Below the pieces are notes generated by a model. The model saw only the letters and a program-made list of their open reading frames with translations, was not told the DNA's origin and searched no databases. Of a stretch of 32,380 nucleotides of DNA, positions 12,796-20,269 are shown one piece after another. How positions within the stretch are numbered: the first letter of the stretch is position 1; each line of letters starts with the position of its first letter. A program made the position numbers and the translations under genes. The stretch comes from SIG701 sp045611685 (GTDB lineage Bacteria; Bacillota; Clostridia; Oscillospirales; CAG-272): contig JAZKXO010000051.1 in assembly GCA_045611685.1 (NCBI GenBank), positions 1 through 32,380 on the forward strand, read 5' to 3'.

Positions 12796-12825
12796 CAATC
12801 GCAATCGTCGAGCCTCGTTTATCAT

Positions 12826-12866
12826 GCGGGAAAATCGTAAATTTCCAAAAGTATCAATTTTCTTGC
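12826..12866. other. Candidate phage attachment site (attP)
   Basis: The stretch upstream of the integrase that holds no convincing gene (about 12796-12949) contains an imperfect inverted repeat. Its arms are GCGGGAAAATCG and CAATTTTCTTGC (9 of 12 positions match), 17 bases apart. Large serine integrases use attP sites of about 50 bp with partial dyad symmetry near their own gene. A second dyad GCGGA/TCCGC lies at about 12882-12902. The crossover dinucleotide cannot be named. Confidence 0.3.
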
Positions 12867-12949
12867 GGTGGTCAAAGCAGGAGCGGAGGGGAACATGTCC
12901 GCGGCTCATTGTTTTCGCCTCTTTTTCTTTGTTTTTATTCGTAAAACAG

Positions 12950-12978
12950 TTGCTTTTTGCTGTTTTGCGTGATATAAT
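12950..12978 (+). promoter_or_regulatory. Integrase promoter with dyad over the -10 box
   Basis: TTGCTT, 17 bases, TATAAT with extended TGA. The 7-bp inverted repeat GTGATAT/ATATCAC (12969-12986, four-base gap) spans the -10 box and the bases just after it, and could be an operator. Confidence 0.75.
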
Positions 12979-13036
12979 AATATCACCAACCCGAGCAAAT
13001 GTCAATAGGTAAATAAAATATTTTTTAGGTGAAAAA

Positions 13037-14611
13037 ATGAACGCAGTAATATATGCGCGGTTCTCGTCCTACAATCAGACGGAGCGATCAATAGAAGGAC
13101 AGTTTGAAGATTGCATGGCATACGCCGAGCGCAACGGGTATCGCGTCGTCAAGTCCTACATCGACCGCGCCAAGAGCGGCACCGATGCGGAGAAGCGGAC
13201 GGATTTCCAGAAGATGATCTCCGACAGCGCGTCAGGGCAGTTTGACACGGTCCTTGTCTGGAAGCTCGACCGATTCGCGCGGAACCGATACGACAGCGCC
13301 AACTACAAACACAAATTAAAAAAGAACGGTGTCAAGCTGGTATCCGTCAATGAGCCTGTTTCCGATGATCCGACAGGCATCATGCTTGAGTCGATCCTTG
13401 AAGGTGCGGCAGAATACTATTCCGCGAATCTCTCACAGAACGTCAAACGCGGCATCCGCGTGTCGCTCGAACACGGCAATTATATCGGCGGTATCACGCC
13501 GTTCGGGTATCAGATCGATAACAAAAAGGTCATATCAAATGATAGGGAAGCGGAAGCGGTCCGCTATATCTTCGAGCAGTACAACGCCGGAGCATCGTGC
13601 AAGCAGATTGCCGCCGACCTTAACGCCAAAGGTTTGAAGCCGCGCATGTCTGATCGATTCAAGGAGACATCGTTTACTGTCATCCTCAAAAATCGTAAGT
13701 ACATTGGGGAATACAGCGCGGATGGTGTGGACTATCCCGACATCTATCCGCAGATCGTTGATACAGACCTGTTCGAAGCCGTCCAGCGCAAGATCAACGC
13801 AAACAAACGCGCACCCGGAGCAGGGAAGGCAAAGGTAGACTATCTGCTGCAAGGCAAGGCGTACTGCGGACACTGTGGCGCACCTCTGGTCGGTGAGAGC
13901 GGCAAAAGCAAGACAGGTGCTGTCCATAATTATTACGCCTGCGCGCAGAAAAAGAAACTGCATACCTGCAAGAAGAAAAACGAGCGCAAGCAGCCGCTTG
14001 AATACTATATCGTCGAGCGCACCGTCAATTATATCCTCACGCCGGAGCGCATTGATTTCGTTGCGGACGCGCTGGTCAAGAAGTATGAGTCCGACTTTAA
14101 CGCATCGGGTGCGGCGAATCTTGAAAAGACCATCAACCGTCTTGACCGTGAGATATCCGATGCCGTCGATAATCTGCTTGCGTTTACCGGCAATAAGCCC
14201 GTTCAGGACAGAATCGCGGAGAAGATCGAAACCCTGTCCGCACAGAAGCAGGACGCGGAATCCGACCTTGCAACGATGCGCATTGCCATGAAGCACGCGC
14301 TGAAAAAAGAGGACTATGTGAAATGGCTATCATCGTTCCGCGGCGGTGATCCTCTTGACGAAAAATATCAAAAGCGAATAATCGATACCTTTATCAACGC
14401 GATATACGTATTTGACGACAAAATGGTGACGTATTACAATGTCAAGGACGAGGAGCAGGTCGGGTATGAGGAAATGCTTGACGATCTGACCGAAGAGGAG
14501 AAAAGTTCGGATTTGATGGATTCTGCCCCGCCAAACCTTACAAAAATCGAACACCTGATAATAAAGACGGTACAGATTTTTGGGGCAATATTTAGAAAGA
14601 GCGATGGTTAA
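13037..14611 (+). CDS. int: Large serine recombinase (integrase)
   Basis: A 524-residue site-specific recombinase that joins attP to the host attB. The N-terminal catalytic domain has YARFSS with the nucleophile serine at residue 10, the SIEGQ motif and LVWKLDRFARNRYD. The recombinase domain follows at about 150-260 (GGITPFGYQI, ASCKQIAADLNAKG). The zinc-ribbon domain starts near residue 276 (YCGHCG, with further cysteines in YYACAQKK and HTCKKK). A coiled coil lies at about 355-420, and the C-terminus is acidic. Length and order are normal for the family. The ATG follows AGGTGAAAAA. No excision factor gene is obvious beside it. Confidence 0.95.
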   Translation: MNAVIYARFSSYNQTERSIEGQFEDCMAYAERNGYRVVKSYIDRAKSGTDAEKRTDFQKMISDSASGQFDTVLVWKLDRFARNRYDSANYKHKLKKNGVKLVSVNEPVSDDPTGIMLESILEGAAEYYSANLSQNVKRGIRVSLEHGNYIGGITPFGYQIDNKKVISNDREAEAVRYIFEQYNAGASCKQIAADLNAKGLKPRMSDRFKETSFTVILKNRKYIGEYSADGVDYPDIYPQIVDTDLFEAVQRKINANKRAPGAGKAKVDYLLQGKAYCGHCGAPLVGESGKSKTGAVHNYYACAQKKKLHTCKKKNERKQPLEYYIVERTVNYILTPERIDFVADALVKKYESDFNASGAANLEKTINRLDREISDAVDNLLAFTGNKPVQDRIAEKIETLSAQKQDAESDLATMRIAMKHALKKEDYVKWLSSFRGGDPLDEKYQKRIIDTFINAIYVFDDKMVTYYNVKDEEQVGYEEMLDDLTEEEKSSDLMDSAPPNLTKIEHLIIKTVQIFGAIFRKSDG

Positions 14612-14627
14612 TACCACCGCTCTTTTT
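14596..14627 (+). terminator. Integrase terminator overlapping its stop codon
   Basis: AAAGAGCG, mismatch, TGGT, loop TAAT, ACCA, mismatch, CGCTCTTT, then more T. The integrase TAA lies in the loop. The structure also ends the minus-strand operon coming from the right, though its T-run is poorer on that strand. Confidence 0.85.
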
Positions 14628-14628
14628 G

Positions 14629-14925
14629 TCATTTCTCATCGATCTTGCGCATCTTCTCCACGAGCTTTTCGCGCCGCTTCGTAAATGCCTTGCACATGAT
14701 CTCGCCGACGCCGCCTTCACCGAACTTCTTCTTTGCGGTATCGCACCATCTGCGCAGTTCTTCCATGCGCGTCTGCGCATCCTGTTTGTGCATCTGCATG
14801 GTTTCCATGTCACCAGCTTCGCGTGCGTCGATCGCATAGTCGATATGCGACTCCGCATCCTTGAACTCATCCTCGATGGTATCCAGCATCTCTTCGATGA
14901 TCTTTGTGCTGCCTTGCATAATCAT
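14629..14925 (-). CDS. Helical hypothetical protein, 98 residues
   Basis: An almost wholly helical, charged protein: STKIIEEMLDTIEDEFKDAE, then IDYAIDAREAGD, METMQMHKQDAQTRMEELRRW, and a basic end (KAFTKRREKLVEKMRKIDEK). This style is common in small virion-associated or chaperone-like proteins, but no family is recognised. The ATG follows AAGGAGGTATGAG, which lies in the end of the upstream gene. Last gene of a three-gene operon behind the late terminator. Confidence 0.6.
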   Translation of the reverse strand: MIMQGSTKIIEEMLDTIEDEFKDAESHIDYAIDAREAGDMETMQMHKQDAQTRMEELRRWCDTAKKKFGEGGVGEIMCKAFTKRREKLVEKMRKIDEK

Positions 14926-14929
14926 AAAC

Positions 14930-15271
14930 TCATACCTCCTTGATGTACTGATACAGGCGGTTGATGTCATTTTCCCCGAGCGATATCACGCCGAGCGGTG
15001 ACATATCGATCTTGATGCTACCGACGCGCCGAGCCTGCGCCGCAAACTCATCACGCAAAGCATCAATATCAATGCCGTCGTTTGCATCGATCACGCCGAG
15101 CATGGCAACAATCGGATTCTGCGCAAGGTTTGCAATCAGCTTATCCGACTTTGACAAAGCCATACCGACTGCCGCGCCAAACACAACACCTTGCCAGCCG
15201 GGGATTTTTGGAAGCAGCTCATGCTCCACAAAAGCCCTCACACCCTGCTGTACCTGTGCCACGGATACCAT
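14930..15271 (-). CDS. Hypothetical protein, 113 residues
   Basis: An N-terminal helix (SVAQVQQGVRAFVEHELLPKIPGW) is followed by a glycine-alanine-rich hydrophobic stretch (GVVFGAAVGMALSK), then IDIDALRDEFAAQA and a beta-like end (IKIDMSPLGVISLGENDINRLYQYIK). Proteins of this outline occur in Clostridia phages beside the gene upstream. They have no assigned role. Strong AGGAGGTTGATGTC site. Confidence 0.6.
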   Translation of the reverse strand: MVSVAQVQQGVRAFVEHELLPKIPGWQGVVFGAAVGMALSKSDKLIANLAQNPIVAMLGVIDANDGIDIDALRDEFAAQARRVGSIKIDMSPLGVISLGENDINRLYQYIKEV

Positions 15272-15296
15272 GACATCAACCTCCTATCATCAAATA

Positions 15297-15968
15297 TCAG
15301 CCGTTGCAACCACAGCCACAGCCGCAGTTGGTGACGGGATTGTAGAGCGTCTGCGGTGTAGTTTCCGTTGTCGGAGTCACGCCGCTGACGAGTTTCGGGT
15401 AAAACGTCTGATTGACGTAGCTGACGATCTGACTGTCACCACAGCAACGCGCCGCACGCTCTGCCGCGATCTGACCTTCGAGATTTCCCTTGACGCACAT
15501 CAGATCGTCGTGGACGCGCTCGAAGCTGTCTGCCGTCTTCTGATTGATTACCGCCTGACCGCACAGGGAATCGCGGATTTCGCGGAACTGCCCGTCTACG
15601 TAGTTGCGCATTGCGTTCATTTCGCCGAGCGTATACACATTGGCATCACGGAGCTTGACTTCGGTTTCCAGTTCTGCAATACGCGCGTCCTTGCCGGACT
15701 CATAGCGATTGACGTAATGATCCTCGCTGCATACGGGATGACAGGTATTGCAGTGACCATTGCCACCGCCAAGCGCACCCATCAGGACTGCATAATCCGC
15801 AAGACCCATCTGCGGCTGATTCGTGCCGAGCAGACCACCGAGCAGACCACCGATGCCGCCGTTTGCCGCACCGCCGCCGCCAAGACCATTGAGCAGACCG
15901 AGAGCCGTACCCGCAATACCGAGACCGAGACCCGTGCCCGCTACACCCTTCGTCGCAAATTCTGCCAT
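15297..15968 (-). CDS. Glycine-rich, Cys-tailed coiled-coil protein
   Basis: A 223-residue protein starting MAEFATKGVAG. Residues 8-50 are glycine, leucine and alanine, forming hydrophobic glycine-zipper-like segments (GTGLGLGIAGTALGLL; GGIGGLLGGLLG). Then come HCNTCHPVC, a coiled coil (ARIAELETEVKLRDANVY to about residue 160), CC, and a final NCGCGCGCNG. The glycine zipper suggests membrane insertion and the cysteines a metal site or disulfides. The ATG is preferred over one 20 codons upstream because of AGAGGTGAATTTT. First gene of its own operon after the late terminator. Role unknown; a structural or injected protein is possible. Confidence 0.65.
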   Translation of the reverse strand: MAEFATKGVAGTGLGLGIAGTALGLLNGLGGGGAANGGIGGLLGGLLGTNQPQMGLADYAVLMGALGGGNGHCNTCHPVCSEDHYVNRYESGKDARIAELETEVKLRDANVYTLGEMNAMRNYVDGQFREIRDSLCGQAVINQKTADSFERVHDDLMCVKGNLEGQIAAERAARCCGDSQIVSYVNQTFYPKLVSGVTPTTETTPQTLYNPVTNCGCGCGCNG

Positions 15969-16026
15969 AAAATTCACCTCTGTTTTTGTTAAAATCAGTC
16001 GGTGTGCACCCCGATCTGTTGACATC

Positions 16027-16032
16027 ATTGTA
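16027..16032 (-). promoter_or_regulatory. Promoter candidate for the three-gene operon
   Basis: TACAAT on the minus strand with TGGAGA 17 bases upstream. It lies between the late terminator and the glycine-rich gene, with a leader of about 50 bases. The -35 match is moderate. Confidence 0.4.
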
Positions 16033-16097
16033 CCGCAAAATCGCCCAAATCTCCATCCGCAAACAAGGTCATTTTCGGGTCACTTTCAAGACAAAAC

Positions 16098-16130
16098 AAA
16101 AACGCACGGCATCAAAACCGTGCGTCTTTT
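16098..16130. terminator. Late operon terminator, both strands
   Basis: ACGCACGG/CCGTGCGT, an 8-bp stem with an eight-base loop. On the minus strand it is followed by TTTTGTTTT, on the plus strand by CTTTTTA. It closes the long late transcript. Confidence 0.9.
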
Positions 16131-16173
16131 TATACATTTTTTAACTTTCCGGCAATTTGCAGACTGTGCAGAC

Positions 16174-16452
16174 TTACGTATAGTCGATCATATCCGCAAG
16201 CAGCTGACCGTCGATCTTCGCCCACGCGTATTGCAGACGGCGCAGACCCTCTCCGCGATGGCGCGACACAAACTTTGGTGACCGCTCGATTTCCTCGGCA
16301 AACTGCTCGTTGGTTTTACCGTCAACGATGCATCCGATGACACATCGCATTTCGTCGCGTGACAGGGAAGCGTAGGACAATGCCAACTCTCGCAGCGGCG
16401 CATAAGGTGTCCGAAGTGCTTTTACAACGATATCTCGATCAAGGGGGATCAT
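16174..16452 (-). CDS. Sigma-70 region 4-like HTH protein
   Basis: A 92-residue protein. Helices LRELALSYASLSRDEMRCVIG, then DGKTNEQFAEEI, SPKFVSRHRGEGLRRLQYAWAKI form an HTH of the sigma region 4 type, with the recognition helix near residues 57-73. It is the last gene before the late terminator, after the lysis genes. The ATG follows AAAGGAACGG and overlaps the gene before it by 14 bases. It could regulate late or post-late genes such as the next operon. Confidence 0.6.
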   Translation of the reverse strand: MIPLDRDIVVKALRTPYAPLRELALSYASLSRDEMRCVIGCIVDGKTNEQFAEEIERSPKFVSRHRGEGLRRLQYAWAKIDGQLLADMIDYT

Positions 16453-16603
16453 GTTTCCGTTCCTTTCTTCTGACCGCGAGCATTACCACCGCCGCAGAGA
16501 GCACTGCAATCGCGGCAGACTGGACGTGCACGGTCTTACGTAACTTTTTGATGTCATGCGCGGCAATCAATACCGCACGTTTATATCGGTGTTCGTTCGT
16601 CAT
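16439..16603 (-). CDS. Small single-pass membrane protein after the endolysin
   Basis: A 54-residue protein: a basic-polar start (MTNEHRYKRAVLIAAHDIKK), one transmembrane helix (about 27-45: VQSAAIAVLSAAVVMLAV) and a very basic tail (RRKERKHDPP). The ribosome site GGGAGGTAAACC is strong. Location in the lysis cassette suggests a second holin or a holin helper, though gram-positive phages often carry unrelated small membrane proteins here. Confidence 0.55.
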   Translation of the reverse strand: MTNEHRYKRAVLIAAHDIKKLRKTVHVQSAAIAVLSAAVVMLAVRRKERKHDPP

Positions 16604-16618
16604 GGTTTACCTCCCGCT

Positions 16619-16654
16619 TCAGTCGTTACGCCGCTCATTTACGTGCTTTTTCAT
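16619..16654 (-). CDS. Possible 11-residue peptide
   Basis: MKKHVNERRND directly after the endolysin stop, behind GGAGGTTTGAGGAA. The good ribosome site is the only support. It might only help translation of the next gene. Confidence 0.25.
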   Translation of the reverse strand: MKKHVNERRND

Positions 16655-16658
16655 TTCC

Positions 16659-17531
16659 TCAAACCTCCGAAAGAGCCTTGATGATTTTATCCGCCGCCAT
16701 ACCAGCCGCATCATCGATGATCTTGTCATACAGTCGCTGTGCAACAAGGCAAGCCTGTTCGCGCGTCAAGGGCTGATGGAGCATCAAGTCCCCTTTGTCG
16801 TCTCCGAGCAGAATCTTATTATCGACACACCACTCGACCGCGCCTGCCGCCCAAGCGGATGCCGTGTTGTCCTTTCCCGCTGCGGCAGGTTTCACAGGCG
16901 TTGCGGGTTTCGGCGGTTTCTCGACCTCGATGTCCACGATCATGTAGTTTGCATCGACTTGTCCGCCGATACCGTCAACCGCTTCAATGCCCCACTGCCA
17001 CACACACAGATTCGGGTATTTGTCGGCGGTCGGCACATTTGCCTTATTGCGCCACAGTGCGAGCCACAAATCCCAACGCGATACATTGCCGAGTTTGTTT
17101 GTCAGCCAGTCGGGATTGGTATATACCATCGGTCTGTATCCGTCTGCATCGATACGGGAGCAGAAGGTGTTGACAATCTGTGCCATCAGCGTCTTGTCCT
17201 TGGGTGATCGGCTATCTTCGACATCCACCGCCGCCCACAGGTCAATGATAGAGCGATAAGGCGCGATGACGGACAGGAAGTATTCCGCCTCCTGCATCGC
17301 CTCTGTCACGTTCCATGCGGTCAGGTAATGGTACACACCGATGCGGATACCCCAGCGATGCGCGTTGACGATGTTCTGTGCAAACTTGCTGTCTGTAAAA
17401 TTCCGCAGGGAGGCGTTCGTCACGGATCGCCCCTGCGTCGCTTTGATCATGGCAAAGTCAATACCGTCAGCCTTGACCTTCGCCCAGTTGATGTCGCCTT
17501 GATAGGTTGATACGTCAATACCGCGTTTCAT
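16659..17531 (-). CDS. Endolysin: GH25 muramidase with SLH-like domain
   Basis: A 290-residue lysin that cuts peptidoglycan glycan strands. The GH25 domain spans residues 1-205: GIDVSTYQGDINW with D6, the catalytic DVE at 103-105, YHYLTAWN, YTNPDWL, and a final DANYMI. A Pro-Ala linker (205-222) leads to a C-terminal segment ASAWAAGAVEWCVDNKILLG...LTREQACLVAQRLYDKI, which matches the SLH repeat and probably anchors to secondary wall polymer. One SLH copy is visible; normally there are up to three. The ATG overlaps the holin stop. Confidence 0.9.
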   Translation of the reverse strand: MKRGIDVSTYQGDINWAKVKADGIDFAMIKATQGRSVTNASLRNFTDSKFAQNIVNAHRWGIRIGVYHYLTAWNVTEAMQEAEYFLSVIAPYRSIIDLWAAVDVEDSRSPKDKTLMAQIVNTFCSRIDADGYRPMVYTNPDWLTNKLGNVSRWDLWLALWRNKANVPTADKYPNLCVWQWGIEAVDGIGGQVDANYMIVDIEVEKPPKPATPVKPAAAGKDNTASAWAAGAVEWCVDNKILLGDDKGDLMLHQPLTREQACLVAQRLYDKIIDDAAGMAADKIIKALSEV

Positions 17532-18028
17532 TCCGCACGACCTCCTGTTTCTTCGTTTTCATCAACTTCTTTTTCGCCCGGCACTTTCGCTTCGTCCGCA
17601 CGGCTTTGCAGTACCTCAATCGCGCGGATGATGATTTTCGGCATCGGGATTCCCATGAGACCCGCGTTTTCGACGATACTGAAAAGCTCGTTGACCATAA
17701 ATCCGATCACGACCGTGTCGCGGATGTAGTGCATCGTAATCTCAATGCCTGCCGTTTCCATCAGCGTAAGATCAAGCCTGTATGCAATCTGCACAAACAA
17801 CAGGGTAAAGCACTTTTTTGCAAGACCCTTCCAACCGGCGCGGCTATCAAACGCTCCTGACGCGGATTTGTTGGACTTGTGAAATACCCACGCAACGACG
17901 ACGCCTGAAATATAGTCGATCGCCATGAAGATTACGAGCGTCGTCATACCGGCAGACCAGCCGCCGAAGATCGTGGTCACCATGCCGCCAATTAAGGCGG
18001 CGAAGGTGCTGATGTAGTTTTTGATCAT
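17528..18028 (-). CDS. Holin, Cph1/TcdE-type
   Basis: A 166-residue membrane protein that opens the membrane for the endolysin. Helices lie at about 5-24, 27-50 and 73-92, with the conserved FMAIDYISGVVVAWVFHK and SRAGWKGLAKKCFTLL segments of the phage_holin_4 (TcdE) group. The C-terminus is a charged cytoplasmic tail (EKEVDENEETGGRAE). The ATG follows AAAGGAGCAAAAA and the stop overlaps the endolysin start. Confidence 0.85.
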   Translation of the reverse strand: MIKNYISTFAALIGGMVTTIFGGWSAGMTTLVIFMAIDYISGVVVAWVFHKSNKSASGAFDSRAGWKGLAKKCFTLLFVQIAYRLDLTLMETAGIEITMHYIRDTVVIGFMVNELFSIVENAGLMGIPMPKIIIRAIEVLQSRADEAKVPGEKEVDENEETGGRAE

Positions 18029-18067
18029 TTTTTGCTCCTTTTGTTTTCTTTCTGGTTCATTTGTTAA

Positions 18068-20269
18068 TTAGTCGGAATCTCCGCCATCGATTCCCGTTGA
18101 TACGATGTCTGTACTGTACGCAACACGTTCTATCTCGATAAGATTTTGAGCAACAAAATTTACAAACGCCTCAATGCAAGCAAGTGCGTGTGTATCATCG
18201 AACCTCTTGCCACCATCTTCAAGCGGCATTACTCCACACGTTTCAAACGTGTATGCAAATTTTGCACCCGTAGCATAGTAAGCGTTACTCGTTTTTCCGA
18301 CTGCATTGCCTGCGGTGACTTTACCTAATGTATTGCTATCAACCCCAGAGAGAAATGGGAATTGTTTATTAAACCGCCGTGCAATTTTGTTAATGTTCGT
18401 TTGAGCAAGATGTGTGGATAATACTTTATTTGTCTGTGCTACCACCCACACTATTCCGTTCCCACTTGAATCACCGAAATCATGAAAGTCAATTCCGATA
18501 TCGACGTTTTCAGCCTCCATCAACGAATATACTGCCTGACTTTCCGATTCGCTAAGTTCTGATTCGCCCTGATATGTACTGGATTCAGGATTTGTAACTC
18601 GCATGAGCCAGCCATTAGGATAGTTGCGGTTAATATCAACTCCGTTACCGTTCTTGCGGGTATTGTGGTCAAATCCGTAAGTGTTGACTATGGGAACGAT
18701 TATCCAGTTTACATCAAAGCGCAGGGTCTCCAATACGGGATGTAAATCCCAACTGCTACGTAACAGTTCCAACAGCAAAAGCATGGTTTCTGTTCCGCAT
18801 TTTTCCCATCCATGCGTTGCACAAGTCACCATAATCGTAGGACGATATGGCGCATACGGGGTATTACAATAAGACGGAGTAAGTCTATATGCCTTGATGA
18901 TCTGCCCATCACTGCCCGTACCAATTATCTCGGAAGTAAGTTCACCATCGTATTTGTCAACCAAATTATCATACAGTTCGTATACCTGCTCGACAGTAAT
19001 CGCAGAATATACCCCGTTATTCGCATCCCACGGATGCTCTGGTAAATTTTCTACATTCATGTAGAATGCGTTTTTGATATTACTACTATAAATAAAGCGG
19101 TCGGTTGATGCTATATGGTCGACCGCACTCTGTAAATGATCGTCGTATGTCTCCGTGTCTGAGATCTTAGTGATGGTAAGTCCATAACCGACTTTCGAAG
19201 CGGTGCTGACATTTGAAATAAAATAGCCATCTTCGGCTACATCGATCGTTATTGGATCATCGCTAAGTGCAAAGATGTTTGCCGCTGATACTTTTAACAA
19301 TACGTATTCTTTGTCTGTTAATCCCCATAAGCGAGATGCAGAACCGCCAGATCCATACAGAGTGAGTTTATCACCCTTTGATACTGAACAAATGATATAC
19401 GCACGGTGTCCTGTGGCTTCCATTGGAGAAGTGCTCACCACATTCCCAACCCCTCCGTCAAGAGCGATATATTTACCCGTCCGTACATACTGATTTGTCA
19501 AATCATGGGTTTTAATTAGTGCATTTGTAACAGCTCTTAATCTATCGCCAGTCTCTTTTGCGTCAGCCGCTTTTCCGTCCTTGCTAAGCGTCTTATCCGT
19601 ATTATACAAAGCGGTTATAGTTACTCCGTTTATATCGCTCGGTACGATGTCGCTATCGTCAGGATTTCGCAAAGCGATGGTTATATATTTTCCAATCAAT
19701 CCGTTCAGATGAACAGGACTCTTTGCCCAAGTTCTAATATATAACCCGACATATTCAGAAGAAGCTTTGCCGTTGTATGTGTATATTAAGGTTTCTTTGT
19801 CTTCGGGAAAATTAAGTTCTACATCATCCGCGTCAATGTACACATAGCTATGGCGCACCCTTGATGTTAGTTCGTTCGCCTTCCCCGTGGAAGAGTTATA
19901 TGCGCCCTGATTCCACTCGGTTAATTTGGTGTCGACATCCGTTTTTTGATCCGCAATTTCTCCCGAAAGTTTAGTAAATTCCACCGTCGCCGCCGCCTGC
20001 GACATGACTTTATCTTCGGCATTACCCGTAGTCTGTACAACATTTGATTTATCAAACTTCTTTCCAAATTCCACCGTCGCCGCCGCCTGGCTCATCACCT
20101 TGTCTTCTGCGGCACCTGTCGTATGTACGATGCTGGTTTTGTCAATTTTTCCTTCAAGAATTTTGTTAATTTTCTCGATGATTTCCATAATTTTCTTTTG
20201 CGCATCAGCGTCTCGCAATTCTAACTCGTCATCTCCGACAATCAAACTGCTCGCCTGGATCTTACTCAT
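18068..20269 (-). CDS. Tail fibre with M14 zinc carboxypeptidase domain
   Basis: A 733-residue receptor-binding protein. Residues 1-110 hold a coiled coil and two near-identical repeats (TTGAAEDKVMSQAAATVEF; TTGNAEDKVMSQAAATVEF). The middle (about 140-390) is beta-rich. The C-terminal part (about 455-715) is a metallocarboxypeptidase: zinc ligands H486 and E489 in THGWEK, D545-INRN with R548, H596 in IDFHDF, and the catalytic glutamate E676 in TFETCG. All key residues are present, so it is probably active, perhaps trimming cell-wall peptides at adsorption. This gene is richer in A and T than its neighbours, suggesting exchange. It overlaps the gene before it by four bases. Confidence 0.85.
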   Translation of the reverse strand: MSKIQASSLIVGDDELELRDADAQKKIMEIIEKINKILEGKIDKTSIVHTTGAAEDKVMSQAAATVEFGKKFDKSNVVQTTGNAEDKVMSQAAATVEFTKLSGEIADQKTDVDTKLTEWNQGAYNSSTGKANELTSRVRHSYVYIDADDVELNFPEDKETLIYTYNGKASSEYVGLYIRTWAKSPVHLNGLIGKYITIALRNPDDSDIVPSDINGVTITALYNTDKTLSKDGKAADAKETGDRLRAVTNALIKTHDLTNQYVRTGKYIALDGGVGNVVSTSPMEATGHRAYIICSVSKGDKLTLYGSGGSASRLWGLTDKEYVLLKVSAANIFALSDDPITIDVAEDGYFISNVSTASKVGYGLTITKISDTETYDDHLQSAVDHIASTDRFIYSSNIKNAFYMNVENLPEHPWDANNGVYSAITVEQVYELYDNLVDKYDGELTSEIIGTGSDGQIIKAYRLTPSYCNTPYAPYRPTIMVTCATHGWEKCGTETMLLLLELLRSSWDLHPVLETLRFDVNWIIVPIVNTYGFDHNTRKNGNGVDINRNYPNGWLMRVTNPESSTYQGESELSESESQAVYSLMEAENVDIGIDFHDFGDSSGNGIVWVVAQTNKVLSTHLAQTNINKIARRFNKQFPFLSGVDSNTLGKVTAGNAVGKTSNAYYATGAKFAYTFETCGVMPLEDGGKRFDDTHALACIEAFVNFVAQNLIEIERVAYSTDIVSTGIDGGDSD

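Noticed and set aside
12793..13005. Minus-strand frame of up to 70 codons before the integrase
   Set aside because: It crosses the integrase promoter, has only a weak ribosome site and overlaps the candidate attP. Kept as a possible relic only.
14961..15992. 343-codon plus-strand open frame
   Set aside because: Opposite two genes with good ribosome sites; composition is that of a reversed frame.
18029..18067. 11-codon frame MNQKENKRSKK before the holin
   Set aside because: It overlaps the holin start, but has no ribosome site of its own.
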